A stretch of DNA of 64,000 nucleotides, taken from Gammaproteobacteria bacterium. GTDB taxonomy: Bacteria > Pseudomonadota > Gammaproteobacteria > SZUA-229. The stretch lies in the NCBI GenBank assembly GCA_015488885.1, contig WFMW01000023.1, forward strand, positions 44,622 through 108,621. The letters are read 5' to 3'. The position numbers and the translations under genes were made by a program. Shown one piece after another: positions 42,055 through 52,243 of this stretch (position 1 is the stretch's first letter; each line of letters begins with the position of its first letter). The notes under the pieces are model-generated. The model ran no database searches. It saw nothing but the letters and a program-made list of their open reading frames with translations, and was not told where the DNA came from.

Positions 42055-42448
42055 TAAGAGAATTTTATAAAATAAGCATATAAGACAAGCATAAATGATT
42101 CCTTATCAATTAGTTAAGATCCATTTCTTAGTATTGGCGCATCCCGCCATATGGCATATTTACCCTATATTTTTGTCTATTTGATATTACGAGCACATCT
42201 ATTAATTGACTGTACCCGTTTATATGAAATAGATTATACGAATTAAATCAGCTTCAAAACTGCACGCTACCATAGCAAACATCATCCGTTATAATCTTTA
42301 TAGCATAATCTTTCTAGCATAATCTTTCTAGCCACTTGTCACGGCCTTCATTCTCGGCTAGAATTACCGGCTTATTTTTAGCGACCCGTTTCGATTGGCT
42401 CATATCACTATGGCGCAACGTTCAGGGGTCATTTTTTGGAGTATAACC
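42055..42448. other. Intergenic leader region upstream of rpmB
   Basis: 394 bp, AT-rich, no gene. It contains three 14-bp tandem units (ATAATCTTTATAGC, then ATAATCTTTCTAGC twice) at 42291-42332, directly followed by a CTAGCC/GGCTAG hairpin (about 42330-42361). GGAG at 42438-42441 is the rpmB ribosome-binding site. The promoter for the ribosomal genes is probably between 42230 and 42420. Confidence 0.45.
42291..42332. repeat. 14-bp tandem repeat (three units)
   Basis: ATAATCTTTCTAGC is present twice exactly and once with one mismatch, in the untranslated region upstream of rpmB. Confidence 0.85.
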
Positions 42449-42685
42449 ATGTCAAGAGTATGTCAGGTAACCGGTAAACGTCCCGCTTCAGGCAACAACG
42501 TTTCCCATGCTCACAACAAGACACGTCGCCGTTTTCTGCCTAATTTACACACTCACCGTTATTGGGTAGAGAGTGAAAACCGTCATGTTAAACTACGTTT
42601 AACTGCTAATGGAATGCGCATTATTGATAAAAAAGGTATAGACAATGTACTGGCAGAAATGCGTGCTCGTGGTGAGAGTGTTTAG
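42449..42685 (+). CDS. rpmB: 50S ribosomal protein L28
   Basis: 78-residue L28, the usual length. It starts [22 protein letters not shown], then [20 protein letters not shown] and [18 protein letters not shown]. The ATG at 42449, with GGAG 7 bp before, was chosen over an open frame that extends upstream. It is followed by rpmG 75 bp later, as in most gammaproteobacteria. Confidence 0.97.
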   Translation: MSRVCQVTGKRPASGNNVSHAHNKTRRRFLPNLHTHRYWVESENRHVKLRLTANGMRIIDKKGIDNVLAEMRARGESV

Positions 42686-42760
42686 TTTAGTTGATTATAT
42701 TAGTTAATAATATTAGTTAATAATTCAGGCAATTCAGTAGGGTTGCATAAGAGAAGCGAT

Positions 42761-42916
42761 ATGAGAGATAAAATCAAACTGGTTTCAAGTGCCAATACCG
42801 GGCATTACTACACCACGACAAAAAACAAACGCACCATGGCAGGCAAACTGGAAATTAAAAAGTTTGACCCTGTGGTACGCAAACACGTTATCTATAAAGA
42901 AGCTAAAATAAAATAA
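42761..42916 (+). CDS. rpmG: 50S ribosomal protein L33
   Basis: 51-residue L33. It reads [20 protein letters not shown], then [20 protein letters not shown], ending [11 protein letters not shown]. This is the zinc-free (C-minus) form because it has no cysteine pairs. AGAAG stands before the ATG. It is cotranscribed with rpmB and ends 75 bp before the terminator. Confidence 0.96.
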   Translation: MRDKIKLVSSANTGHYYTTTKNKRTMAGKLEIKKFDPVVRKHVIYKEAKIK

Positions 42917-42991
42917 ACCCGGAAGTATTAATCAGGAAAAATAAACCTGTATTCTTCAGGAGCTTGTCCGAGAATAGAAGCCGTAGCGAAG

Positions 42992-43016
42992 AAAAGCCCG
43001 ATTTACCGGGCTTTTT
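42992..43016. terminator. Terminator after rpmB-rpmG
   Basis: AAAAGCCCG pairs with CGGGCTTTT across a 6-nt loop, followed by T on the plus strand and preceded by A, so it may act for both rpmG and the convergent VanZ gene. Confidence 0.88.
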
Positions 43017-43030
43017 GCTTATGGGCTATA

Positions 43031-43438
43031 TTACGCCCGCCGTCTGATAACCCGTTTTTCAAAATTAACCAGTATATTTTTCAGCATGGTTAATGACAGC
43101 AAAAAGCCCAGACCAACACCTGTCATATTTGCCGCGATATCCGCGATATCCGCCGTTCGCGTCGGCTCAAAACTTTGAATGTATTCCATGGCCATGCCCA
43201 TAAAAATAAAAATAACGGCAATCATATTACGCTGAAATTTATCGTGGTAAATTTGTGCAAACCACGCCATTAATGAAAAATAAGCCAGCGCATGAAAAAA
43301 CTTATCCTGATCAGGGAAATTTGCTACCTGTACCGGGTGTGCAGCAATCGACTGATAAACCACCACAAAAACCAGTATATAACCAATAGCCAGCCACAGA
43401 AAACGCATTTTTAAATTAGGACTGGGTTCAGGAAACAT
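43031..43438 (-). CDS. VanZ-family membrane protein
   Basis: 135-residue integral membrane protein with four predicted transmembrane helices (LAIGYILVFVVVYQSIA, FHALAYFSLMAWFAQIY, MIAVIFIFMGMAMEYIQ and AANMTGVGLGFLLSLTML). The motifs DKFFHALAYFSLM and EYIQSFEPTRTADIADIAANMTG define the VanZ family. The name comes from a teicoplanin-resistance protein, but the proteobacterial members have no established function. The ATG has AGGTGA 6 bp before. Confidence 0.87.
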   Translation of the reverse strand: MFPEPSPNLKMRFLWLAIGYILVFVVVYQSIAAHPVQVANFPDQDKFFHALAYFSLMAWFAQIYHDKFQRNMIAVIFIFMGMAMEYIQSFEPTRTADIADIAANMTGVGLGFLLSLTMLKNILVNFEKRVIRRRA

Positions 43439-43525
43439 ATTTAATCACCTGCTGAATACAATACTCAAACGCCGAAAACGGTGTAGGGATGATTAAATCA
43501 TCCATTATCAAACCAGGCACAACCA

Positions 43526-44290
43526 TTAAACCAGCCATAATAACAGCACCCCAAATGCAATGCGGTAGATACCAAAACCGACAAAGGTAAATTTTTCCAG
43601 AAAACGCAAAAACAACTTAATAGTTAAATAGGCAATCACAAAAGATACCGCAAAACCAACCAGCAAAGTCACCAGACTCTGCCCGCTGAAATCCTGATAA
43701 TGTTTCAATGTATCAAAACCGGCCGCTGCTGCCAGCACCGGCAATGCAAGCAGAAAAGAAAACTCGGCACTGGCTTTTCTGTTCATCCCGACTAGCATGG
43801 CGCCAATAATGGATGACCCGGCACGGCTGGTACCGGGGATCAGGGCAAATACCTGAGCAATACCTATCCACAATGCCTGCTTATAACTAATATTTTCCAC
43901 ATCAGTCACATGCGCAGCCTGTTCTTTATAAAAATATTCCACAATAAGAAAGACAATACCGCCCACAATAAACATAACCGCAACAATGGAAAGGGTAAAA
44001 AATTCTTTAATCTGATGATGAAATAACAGCCCCACCACACCAATAGGAATAAACGCCAGTATCACCTTGGTCCACAGTACGCGGTGCGCCAGGGTAAATT
44101 TATCGCTATAATTTGCAATCACGGCAAGAATCGCAGCAAACTGAATAATAACTTCAAACGCTTTATTGGTATCGGTTTGATTAATAGCCAACCAGTGGCT
44201 GACAACAATCAGATGGCCGGTGGAAGAGATGGGTAAAAACTCTGTAAAACCTTCAACAATACCTAAAATGACTGCCTGTAAAATATCCAT
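43526..44290 (-). CDS. uppP: Undecaprenyl-diphosphate phosphatase
   Basis: 254-residue membrane phosphatase (BacA) that recycles the C55 lipid carrier for peptidoglycan and O-antigen. It has [17 protein letters not shown] with the catalytic glutamates and the PGTSRAGSS motif with the arginine, plus seven to eight hydrophobic helices. Length is slightly below the E. coli 273. It is 87 bp from the VanZ gene on the same strand. Confidence 0.95.
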   Translation of the reverse strand: MDILQAVILGIVEGFTEFLPISSTGHLIVVSHWLAINQTDTNKAFEVIIQFAAILAVIANYSDKFTLAHRVLWTKVILAFIPIGVVGLLFHHQIKEFFTLSIVAVMFIVGGIVFLIVEYFYKEQAAHVTDVENISYKQALWIGIAQVFALIPGTSRAGSSIIGAMLVGMNRKASAEFSFLLALPVLAAAAGFDTLKHYQDFSGQSLVTLLVGFAVSFVIAYLTIKLFLRFLEKFTFVGFGIYRIAFGVLLLWLV

Positions 44291-44359
44291 ACGCTAAGCT
44301 GCTTACCTCGTTTTATTATTGGAGACCTTGATAGTCCACGCAATTCGTTCATGCAATAG

Positions 44360-45556
44360 TTATAACCGATTTCTGTAATCCTGCCATGTAAAACCCGATA
44401 ATGGCACATCAATTTTTTTTGTTAGCGCCATCACCTTAAACCGTTCCCCCATTTCTGACGGCAGGGTAAGCGTTTTTATCTGTTGTGACAATACAAGCTG
44501 CTGCCGGGTGTCATCACTGAGTTGCTCGGCATGTAATTCGGACAGGCCATTTGCCAGCAAAAAGGCCGCCTGCGAAGTATAACCCGCTACCGAAAACCCG
44601 GCTTTAACGGCGCTGTAGGCGACATCGGTAAAATCGACAAAAGCGGTAATATCCTGCAAGCCCGGATACCACAGCGGCTGACTGTGCGCCCGATGACGGT
44701 AATAACACATCAGGGTACCGTTTACCCGATCGGGATGATAATACTCACTGGCTGAATAACCATAATCGATTAACAACACCACACCTGCCGCAACAGTTTG
44801 TGACAATGCCGACAACCATGATGAAAGCTGGGGATTATACTCCGAAGCATAGCCTGGGGGTAAGGTCTGTTCGATACGTTGTTCAATGGTCTGTTTTACC
44901 TTTACCATTACTGATGATGCCTGCGTAAATTTTGCCTCCAGCACATCATCCTTAACCCGTACGCTTAACCTTTGCAGACAATCATTCTTCGCCACCGCAA
45001 AACATTCAACCGGCATTGCGTCAAGCACCTCATTGACAATGACGACCGCATTGAGCGGCTGAACGGGTAATTGTTCCAGCCAGACCACCCGTTCAGCCAG
45101 ATGTGGAACAGCCTCATCGATTTGCTGTTTCTGCCTGTGTTTTAATTCAGCACTTAATTCCAGAATATAGTAATGCCGCGGCAGCGCATCCAGCTGTTGC
45201 AGGGCGTGCAGCAATTCAACCGCCAGCACCCCCGAACCCGCGCCGAATTCAAGCACACAGGGGGTTTCCAGATAACGGAATATTTCAGCCGTCTGCCGGG
45301 CCAGACACTGGGCGAATAAAGGAGAAACCTCGGGCGCAGTAATAAAATCACCCCGCTGGCCGAATTTCTGCAAGCCGCTGCTATAATAACCCAGACCGGG
45401 CGTATATAAAGCCTGTTGCATAAAAGATGCAAAGCTAATCTGCCCGTTATTATCTTCAATCGACTGTTTTATTTTTTCGACCAACTGATGACTGCGCTGT
45501 CCGGCCTGCGCATCAGGTTTGGGTAACTCGTTGGGACTATTTAAGTTCAAGGGCAT
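44360..45556 (-). CDS. SAM-dependent methyltransferase, MidA/NDUFAF7 family
   Basis: 398 residues. It has the MidA motifs ISFASFMQQALYTPGLGYYS, GDFITAPEVSPLFAQCLA, LEFGAGSGVLAVELLHAL (SAM site) and VIVNEVLDAMPVECF. The eukaryotic relative NDUFAF7 methylates an arginine of complex I; bacterial members are uncharacterised. It is divergent from the pteridine reductase gene with 60 bp between starts. Confidence 0.9.
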   Translation of the reverse strand: MPLNLNSPNELPKPDAQAGQRSHQLVEKIKQSIEDNNGQISFASFMQQALYTPGLGYYSSGLQKFGQRGDFITAPEVSPLFAQCLARQTAEIFRYLETPCVLEFGAGSGVLAVELLHALQQLDALPRHYYILELSAELKHRQKQQIDEAVPHLAERVVWLEQLPVQPLNAVVIVNEVLDAMPVECFAVAKNDCLQRLSVRVKDDVLEAKFTQASSVMVKVKQTIEQRIEQTLPPGYASEYNPQLSSWLSALSQTVAAGVVLLIDYGYSASEYYHPDRVNGTLMCYYRHRAHSQPLWYPGLQDITAFVDFTDVAYSAVKAGFSVAGYTSQAAFLLANGLSELHAEQLSDDTRQQLVLSQQIKTLTLPSEMGERFKVMALTKKIDVPLSGFTWQDYRNRL

Positions 45557-45616
45557 GGTAGTTTAGACAGGCATAATCGTTTAGACTTTATGGGATAATC
45601 TGGTTTATGGTGGTTT

Positions 45617-46408
45617 ATGGGACAAGCTGTTTCAAAAATGTATTCTAACGCAAATTCGTTAAACGGAAAAACCGCCCTGATTACCGGTAGCGCAAAACGT
45701 ATTGGTGCATGCACCGCACGGGTTCTGCATCAGGCGGGGATGAATATCATTATTCACTGTCACCGCTCCACCCGGGCAGCCTGGCTGCTCGCTGCTGACT
45801 TAAATGCAGAGCGGGAAAATTCAGCCCGGGTCATGCAGGCCGATCTGAATGACGAAACCATTTATACCGAATTTATCCAGCAGGCCATTAACGGCTGGGG
45901 GCAACTGGATGCGCTGATCAATAATGCATCCACCTTCTTCTCGACACCAGTGGGCAGCATTACGCTGGATGACTGGAACAAACTGATTAACAGCAATATG
46001 AAAGCCCCGCTGTTTCTGTCTCAGGCGGCAGCTCCCGCTTTGAAAAAGCAGCAGGGCTGCATTATCAATATGGCGGATATTCATGCCTTACAGCCAATGC
46101 GGGAACACCCGGTTTACTGTGCCGCCAAGGCAGGTCTGGTGATGATTACCCGCTCACTGGCAAAAGAACTGGGGCCGGAAATACGTGTCAACGCGGTTGC
46201 ACCGGGAGCAATATTATGGCCTGAAGATAACAGCACTGAAAATAACCTGCCTGATAAAATTCGCCAGTCGATTATAGAACGCACAGCATTAAAACGTACC
46301 GGCATGCCTGAAGATATAGCCAGAGCGATTCTCTTTCTGGTACGTGATGCCGACTATATTACCGGGCAGATATTACCCGTTGATGGTGGTCGCTTACTCA
46401 ATATATAA
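45617..46408 (+). CDS. folM: Pteridine reductase (FolM-type short-chain dehydrogenase)
   Basis: 263-residue SDR. The cofactor loop TGSAKRIG contains the arginine typical of NADPH pteridine reductases rather than the TGxxxGxG of common SDRs, and the catalytic pair is YCAAK. NNASTFFSTPVG is also typical of this group, which reduces dihydrofolate or dihydromonapterin. ATGs at 45617 and 45638 are possible starts. Its neighbour on the other strand is the MidA-type gene, a common pairing. Confidence 0.87.
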   Translation: MGQAVSKMYSNANSLNGKTALITGSAKRIGACTARVLHQAGMNIIIHCHRSTRAAWLLAADLNAERENSARVMQADLNDETIYTEFIQQAINGWGQLDALINNASTFFSTPVGSITLDDWNKLINSNMKAPLFLSQAAAPALKKQQGCIINMADIHALQPMREHPVYCAAKAGLVMITRSLAKELGPEIRVNAVAPGAILWPEDNSTENNLPDKIRQSIIERTALKRTGMPEDIARAILFLVRDADYITGQILPVDGGRLLNI

Positions 46409-46474
46409 TGTGTCAGCATCAGGAACAATTAATAATGAAGTTCTGGAAACTCATACCAAAATGGAAACAATAAA

Positions 46475-47671
46475 GTGATTATCAAACCCAAAACACGTGG
46501 ATTTATCTGCACCACCGCCCATCCTGCCGGTTGCAAAGCTAATATCGAAGCCCAGATAGCCCGGGTCAAAGCGGATGGTATTATTGACCACGGTCCCAAA
46601 AATGTTCTGGTTATTGGCGCTTCAACCGGCTATGGCCTGGCATCACGTATAACGGCGGCTTTTGGTGCCGGCGCAGCCACACTCGGCGTTTTTCTGGAAA
46701 AACCGGCAACCGAAAAAAAACCCGGTTCCGCCGGCTGGTACAATAGCGGGGCATTTGAACAGGCCGCCCATGCCGAAAATCTGTATGCAAAAAGCATCAA
46801 CGGCGATGCTTTCTCCAATGCAATGCGTGACCGGGCCATCGAAACCATCAAACGCGATCTGGGCAAACTTGACCTGATTATCTATTCCCTGGCCTCACCG
46901 GTGCGTAAATTGCCCGCTAGCGGTAAGGTTGTTCGCTCAGTATTAAAACCCATTGGCCAGCCTTATCGGGCAACCGCTGTTGATACCAGTAAAGACCTTA
47001 TCATCGATACTGAAATTGAACCTGCAAGCGATGAAGAAATTCAAAATACCGTTACTGTTATGGGAGGTGAAGACTGGGAATTATGGATCAACGCATTAAA
47101 AGCCGCCGATGTACTGGCTGATGGCGTTAAAACCCTGGCGTATAGCTATATTGGTACCGATATCACCTGGCCAATATACTGGCATGGCGCGCTGGGTAAA
47201 GCCAAAGAAGATATGGATCGGGCCGCTGGCGCGTTACGCAATGTACTGGCCGACCTCCATGGCACGGCTAATATTGCAGTGCTGAAAAGCGTGGTAACCC
47301 AGGCCTCTGCCGCCATCCCGGTCATGCCTTTATATATCGCTATCTGCTTCAAAGTAATGAAAGAACTCGGCCTCCATGAAGGCTGTATCGAACAGATAAA
47401 CCGCCTGTTTCACACTCACTTATATAGCAATGGCAACTCTGACCTTGATGACCACTTACGTATCCGCATGGATGACTGGGAGTTACGCGACGACGTGCAA
47501 AATAAAGTCAAACAACTCTGGCCGCAGGTGACCACCGAAAATCTTTTTGAAATAACGGACTATCAGGGTTATAAAAATGAATTTTTAAGGTTGTTTGGTT
47601 TTGGCATTGATAGTATCGATTACGATGCTGAGGTAAACCCGCTCATTGAGTTTGAGCCGCTTATACCCTGA
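46475..47671 (+). CDS. fabV: Trans-2-enoyl-CoA / enoyl-ACP reductase, FabV type
   Basis: 398-residue NADH-dependent enoyl reductase, the FabV isozyme that is less triclosan-sensitive than FabI. It has [20 protein letters not shown] at the start, the nucleotide site [14 protein letters not shown] and the Y-X8-K active site [16 protein letters not shown] with the preceding [14 protein letters not shown]. The start is a GTG at 46475; AAACAA precedes it, with no good Shine-Dalgarno. It follows folM by 66 bp and may be cotranscribed. Confidence 0.95.
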   Translation: MIIKPKTRGFICTTAHPAGCKANIEAQIARVKADGIIDHGPKNVLVIGASTGYGLASRITAAFGAGAATLGVFLEKPATEKKPGSAGWYNSGAFEQAAHAENLYAKSINGDAFSNAMRDRAIETIKRDLGKLDLIIYSLASPVRKLPASGKVVRSVLKPIGQPYRATAVDTSKDLIIDTEIEPASDEEIQNTVTVMGGEDWELWINALKAADVLADGVKTLAYSYIGTDITWPIYWHGALGKAKEDMDRAAGALRNVLADLHGTANIAVLKSVVTQASAAIPVMPLYIAICFKVMKELGLHEGCIEQINRLFHTHLYSNGNSDLDDHLRIRMDDWELRDDVQNKVKQLWPQVTTENLFEITDYQGYKNEFLRLFGFGIDSIDYDAEVNPLIEFEPLIP

Positions 47672-47802
47672 AACAAACATCAGGTATCTGTCGGATTAAA
47701 AAAACCTGTTCCGATTGCACCGCTATTTTTATTGTAACAACTCAGCGAGTAATCAAATGTAACAGTAGCTGCTCAAATTGATTGCCGCTGAGTCGTTACT
47801 TT

Positions 47803-48633
47803 TTATTTTTGTGCCTTTTGCTGACACTGCGGGCAGAAATAAAATGCCTGCCCCGCCTGTCTTGTTTTTTCAACCGGGTTACCACAACGATAACATGCCT
47901 GGCCCTGGCGACGAAAAACATAAAACCGGGCTGCTTCAAATGTGGCCCCCTGCTTTATTAATTGTTGCGCCCGTTGCAGACGATTTGTAATACCACCCGT
48001 TTGATATGACTGACGCGCCAGATCAAGAATAGCACTGGCCAGCAACTGTAATTTCTCCGCATCCAGTTCCTTGCTGCGAACCGAAGGATGCAATGCTGAA
48101 AAAAATAAAATTTCACAACGCAGATAATTACCCAGACCGGCGACAAAAGACTGGTCGGTTAACACACCACCTAACTGCCGATTTCGAAATTTATCACTTT
48201 GCAGGCGCTCAATTACCTTTGCTACGGTCGTGGTTTTTTTCAACACGTCCGGCCCCAACCGGTTTAAAAATGAATGCTGTAATAATGCACTGGCATTAAA
48301 AACAGCTATGTCCGACGCACTGTATAAAAGCGCGGATCTGCCCTGACAGTCTAAAGCCATACGCAACTGTCGTTTAGTGTACGGGTAGTCATTAGTCCGG
48401 CAAAAATGCCAGCGCCCATATAATTGATTGTGACTATAAACATTCAAGCCATTATCAAAACAGCTGACCATCACCTTACCATAAGTTTTTACTTCAATAA
48501 TTCTGGCACCGGTCAGGGGTTTCTGCCATTTTTTCAAATTTTCCAGACCAAAAAAAACACGCTCAACAACACGACCAGCCACCTGTTTTTCCAGCGCATC
48601 TGCAATTCGTCTTATTTCTGGTCCTTCTGGCAT
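47803..48633 (-). CDS. nei: Endonuclease VIII (Fpg/Nei-family DNA glycosylase)
   Basis: 276-residue bifunctional DNA glycosylase/AP lyase for oxidised pyrimidines. The N-terminal MPEGPEIRRIAD supplies the catalytic proline 2 and glutamate 3; the EIRR form points to Nei rather than MutM. The helix-two-turn-helix segment is FVAGLGNYLRCEILF. The C-terminal zinc finger is CYRCGNP and CPQC at the end. Alone on its strand between fabV and the mechanosensitive channel gene. Confidence 0.93.
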   Translation of the reverse strand: MPEGPEIRRIADALEKQVAGRVVERVFFGLENLKKWQKPLTGARIIEVKTYGKVMVSCFDNGLNVYSHNQLYGRWHFCRTNDYPYTKRQLRMALDCQGRSALLYSASDIAVFNASALLQHSFLNRLGPDVLKKTTTVAKVIERLQSDKFRNRQLGGVLTDQSFVAGLGNYLRCEILFFSALHPSVRSKELDAEKLQLLASAILDLARQSYQTGGITNRLQRAQQLIKQGATFEAARFYVFRRQGQACYRCGNPVEKTRQAGQAFYFCPQCQQKAQK

Positions 48634-48676
48634 AATCGTGACAGGATGTGGTTATATGTCCATGCAATGAAGGCTG

Positions 48677-51037
48677 TCAATCTTCCTGTTTTAAAGAAGC
48701 TGCAGAAGCAGGTAATGTTCGGACATTAATATCACGCTGCGGAAAGGGTATTTCTATATTTGCTTCTCTAAAAGCTTTATCAATGGCAAAATTTAATTCA
48801 CTGATAACACCAAGGCGGCTGCTTATATCAAATAAAAATACCCGTAATTCAAAATTTAATGCGCTATCACCAAATTCTCTGAATAACACTTTTGGTTTAG
48901 GTATGAAATTAGTATTCGCTACATTGGGATTATCTTCTGCAATCTTCAACAGAATGTCACGCACCTGTTCGGTATCACTGCCATAGGCAACACCAACAGA
49001 AATGATAGCCCGGCCACTCCTGCTGCTTAATACCCAGTTGGTTACCTGATTTGAAATCAATTCAGAATTCGGCACAATAACATCGGCGCGATCAAAGGTC
49101 TGAATGCGCGTTGAACGTATCTGTATATCTTTGACGACACCTTCGGTACCACCGACCACGATCCAGTCACCTTTTCGGATCGGGCGCTCAAAAAGCAGAA
49201 TCAAACCGGAAACAAAATTATTGACTATCGTTTGTAAGCCAAAACCAATACCTACTGATAAAGCACCAGCAATAATAGTAATATTACCAAAATTAAACCC
49301 CGCCACAGACAAACCGGCAAATAAGGCAATCATAAAAAACAGATAACCGGTAATAGTGACCAGGGTATCTCTGGCACCTGAATTCATTCCGGTCATTTTC
49401 AGCCAGGTGTTTTCCATCTTCGAACGTATCCAGCTTGATAACATAATAATCAAGCCAAACACAAGCAGTGCCAGCAGAATACGCCCCGGCACAATTCTGA
49501 ATTCTCCAACATTAAAACCATTGATCAGGTAATTTTTTATAGTCGCAATCACGCTACCACTGAAATCCCAGGTATTGATGAACAGAAAAGCGAAACTCCC
49601 CCATACCACAACAGTAGTAAGGAGACGCAACCAGATTAACCCTGGAATTTTAGCCCTGGCCTCCAGCCCCAGATTTTTGTGTAAGCGCTGACTCCAGCCA
49701 TGCTTACCCGCATCGAGCATATTAAAAATATCACGGAATATCTTTGATACCCCGATAAACACCAGAAACAGAATAAAACTAAACATGGTAATTCGCCTGG
49801 CATAGAAAGCCAGATTACGGTAACCCGACATTTCTGCAATAAGTGTGGCAATTAAAATTATAATGACAACATAAGACAACCAGCGCAATCCTGGCAAACG
49901 CGGTGATTTAATAATAACCGCAAGCGTCCAGATAATATTCAGCACAAAAACCAGAGAAAAAATCAGCCTTAATAACAACAGATTGTTGTGCTGAATGCTT
50001 CCTGAAAATACAGTATAGAAAGCCAGATAACCGATTAGCCCAAGCACAGCCAGTATACGCAAACGGCGTGACAGGCTTAACGCAATAGCCGGGGTAAATG
50101 ATATATACAGTTTTGCCGGTGGATAAGGCGAAAAGATTAACCGAACAACAGAAATAACCGAAAAATACACCAGCAATCCAGTCGCCAGTTGTGAAATAAA
50201 AACCCCCTGACCACCCTGATTAGTAAAAAGCATTGCTGCCATGGTAAATACAGTTGAAACAAGAATATACGGGATGGCATAAGCACTACAGACCAGCAAT
50301 GCCTGCAAGAAACTTTCACTAAAATCCTCACTCCACTTATGCCGGGTTTCCAGCGCCAGTAACTGCCGACGCAACCAGAGACTGAAAATAAAGGACAAAA
50401 TCAGAGCCAGGATACTAATTGCAGCCTGCTTAATATCAATATTAAGAATACCGGACTTCTTCCACAAAAACTGGGTCGAATCACTCAACAAAGCAACCGG
50501 GTTTTTCAGATAATCTTTCACCAGCACAACAATGTCATGTCCGCGCACAAGATATTTCTGTTTAAAATAACTTTTTTCAGCTGCCGATATTAATTTAGAG
50601 GCATCATCACTGCTCAATTTTAATAAATTACAACTGGCCAGCTGCTTTTCCAGTGATGTTTTCTGTTTTTTAAAAAGCTGTCTTTTTTTACTGACATCTA
50701 CCGACTCACCTTTAACATAGACACCCAATCCTTCAAGCGCTGTTTTTACCTCATTTAATGATGATTCAATATTTGACACACAAAGTGATGCAACACTTTC
50801 TGTCTTAATGGTTATTTTTGTCCACTCAAGCAGATCATCACCATCATAGCGCCCCCGTTTCAGCTTACTGGTAAGCGTTTTAATTTGCTGCGAAATCTTT
50901 TTTAGAACCTTATGTTCATTACTTGCCGCAGATGAATGGTTACTGCTGGCGTTGGCCTGATTCATGCCTGCTAAACACAGCAGTAAAACGACGATAACTA
51001 TTTTTATTTCAGGAAAATGCCTGTATAAACTATTCAT
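48677..51037 (-). CDS. Mechanosensitive ion channel, MscS superfamily (large, MscK-like)
   Basis: 786 residues. A signal peptide (IVIVVLLLCLAGMNQANA) is followed by a periplasmic coiled region (to about residue 190), about nine to eleven transmembrane helices, and an MscS core: pore helix with LSVGIGFGLQTIVNNFVSGLILLFERPI and the beta domain GDWIVVGGTEGVVKDIQIRSTRI. It releases solutes under hypo-osmotic stress. It overlaps the upstream rhombosortase gene by 8 bp (ATGAATAG). Confidence 0.93.
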   Translation of the reverse strand: MNSLYRHFPEIKIVIVVLLLCLAGMNQANASSNHSSAASNEHKVLKKISQQIKTLTSKLKRGRYDGDDLLEWTKITIKTESVASLCVSNIESSLNEVKTALEGLGVYVKGESVDVSKKRQLFKKQKTSLEKQLASCNLLKLSSDDASKLISAAEKSYFKQKYLVRGHDIVVLVKDYLKNPVALLSDSTQFLWKKSGILNIDIKQAAISILALILSFIFSLWLRRQLLALETRHKWSEDFSESFLQALLVCSAYAIPYILVSTVFTMAAMLFTNQGGQGVFISQLATGLLVYFSVISVVRLIFSPYPPAKLYISFTPAIALSLSRRLRILAVLGLIGYLAFYTVFSGSIQHNNLLLLRLIFSLVFVLNIIWTLAVIIKSPRLPGLRWLSYVVIIILIATLIAEMSGYRNLAFYARRITMFSFILFLVFIGVSKIFRDIFNMLDAGKHGWSQRLHKNLGLEARAKIPGLIWLRLLTTVVVWGSFAFLFINTWDFSGSVIATIKNYLINGFNVGEFRIVPGRILLALLVFGLIIMLSSWIRSKMENTWLKMTGMNSGARDTLVTITGYLFFMIALFAGLSVAGFNFGNITIIAGALSVGIGFGLQTIVNNFVSGLILLFERPIRKGDWIVVGGTEGVVKDIQIRSTRIQTFDRADVIVPNSELISNQVTNWVLSSRSGRAIISVGVAYGSDTEQVRDILLKIAEDNPNVANTNFIPKPKVLFREFGDSALNFELRVFLFDISSRLGVISELNFAIDKAFREANIEIPFPQRDINVRTLPASAASLKQED

Positions 51038-51629
51038 AGATTCTCACTACCACCCAGTCACCCAGCCAGACCATCAAGCCGCCCACAGCACCATATAAAT
51101 GTGCATGGGTCAACACTCTACCACCAACAAATGCTTCCGAACCCGGTAAGGCACCATTAAAAAACTCCCACACTAACTTTGCCACCAATACAGCCAGTAA
51201 AACATAACCGCTAACAGGATAATAACGAATTTCCCGCAAAGCACCAAAAACAAATAAACCATGCAGTACACCGGATAGCCCCACATAATAGCGTATATCC
51301 AGATCCAGCCAGTTTACACCCACACCAATCAATAGCGCAGAAACCAGCATCACCAGCAACCATTGTTTCGCACTCGCGTAAGCACTGAAAAAGACGGCCA
51401 CAATACCCAGCCCAGCCATGTTTAACAGCCAGTGCGACCAGTTAAGATGCACCATATTTCCGCTTAATATCAACCACCAGTCCCCTTCGGCAACGCGCAG
51501 ACGGTCATAACGCCAGCTATTTACCCAGCCCCCTGCCTGTAACACACCCGATATAATAACAACCAGCAGCCACAGGCCATAGACGGGCTGATACTGAAAT
51601 TTGAACTTTGTTTGGCTAACTTTTGTCAT
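51030..51629 (-). CDS. rrtA: Rhombosortase (rhomboid-family GlyGly-CTERM protease)
   Basis: 199 residues from the ATG at 51629. Six hydrophobic helices, with [18 protein letters not shown] (loop L1), the serine motif [15 protein letters not shown] and the histidine motif [13 protein letters not shown]. The GLSGVLHG form with a nearby THAH is that of rhombosortase, the intramembrane protease that cleaves GlyGly-CTERM tails of proteins secreted by type II secretion. It is next to and divergent from the gspG operon. No GlyGly-CTERM substrate is in the window. Confidence 0.88.
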   Translation of the reverse strand: MTKVSQTKFKFQYQPVYGLWLLVVIISGVLQAGGWVNSWRYDRLRVAEGDWWLILSGNMVHLNWSHWLLNMAGLGIVAVFFSAYASAKQWLLVMLVSALLIGVGVNWLDLDIRYYVGLSGVLHGLFVFGALREIRYYPVSGYVLLAVLVAKLVWEFFNGALPGSEAFVGGRVLTHAHLYGAVGGLMVWLGDWVVVRIYE

Positions 51630-51694
51630 TAACAGGCAGATACGCTGACTTTTTGTTATTATTATGTCATAGCATACACAGTTGGAGTCACCCC

Positions 51695-52189
51695 GTGCAA
51701 TCCCTGAAACCACTTAATTCAAACCCTTCAGTTAATTTACACCCATCATTTCCAGGTAAATCATCCATCAGGCATCAATATGGTTTTACCCTGATTGAAA
51801 TCATGGTTGTTGTAGTAATCATTGGTATTCTTGCCAGCGTAGTGGTACCACGAATTATGGATAACCCCGACAAAGCTCGGATTGCCAAAGCCAGAAATGA
51901 TATTCAGGCACTTGAAAGCGCACTTGAAATATATAAGCTGGATAACTATGTCTACCCGACTACCGATCAGGGTCTGGAAGCACTGGTAACACAACCGACC
52001 ACACCACCCGACCCCGCCAACTGGAAAAAAGGCGGTTATATCAAAAAATTACGTCGCGACCCCTGGGGGAACGATTATCTCTATCTTAACCCGGGCGAAC
52101 ACGGTGAAATTGATATTTACTCTCTGGGTGCTGATGCAGCACCCGGTGGCACTGGCGTTAATGCAGACATAGGTTCCTGGGGTCAATAA
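51695..52189 (+). CDS. gspG: Type II secretion major pseudopilin GspG
   Basis: 164 residues starting at GTG 51695, with GGAG 7 bp upstream. The prepilin peptidase site [15 protein letters not shown] lies after an unusually long leader of about 30 residues. The mature part has [39 protein letters not shown] and [20 protein letters not shown], the calcium-binding family signature. It is the first gene of a gspG-H-I-J-K-L-M-N unit; gspC, D, E, F and O are not in the window. Confidence 0.95.
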   Translation: MQSLKPLNSNPSVNLHPSFPGKSSIRHQYGFTLIEIMVVVVIIGILASVVVPRIMDNPDKARIAKARNDIQALESALEIYKLDNYVYPTTDQGLEALVTQPTTPPDPANWKKGGYIKKLRRDPWGNDYLYLNPGEHGEIDIYSLGADAAPGGTGVNADIGSWGQ

Positions 52190-52243
52190 ATAAGACGTAA
52201 ATAAACAATACTATTATCTATTGTTCAGCTGGAATCTGCCTCT

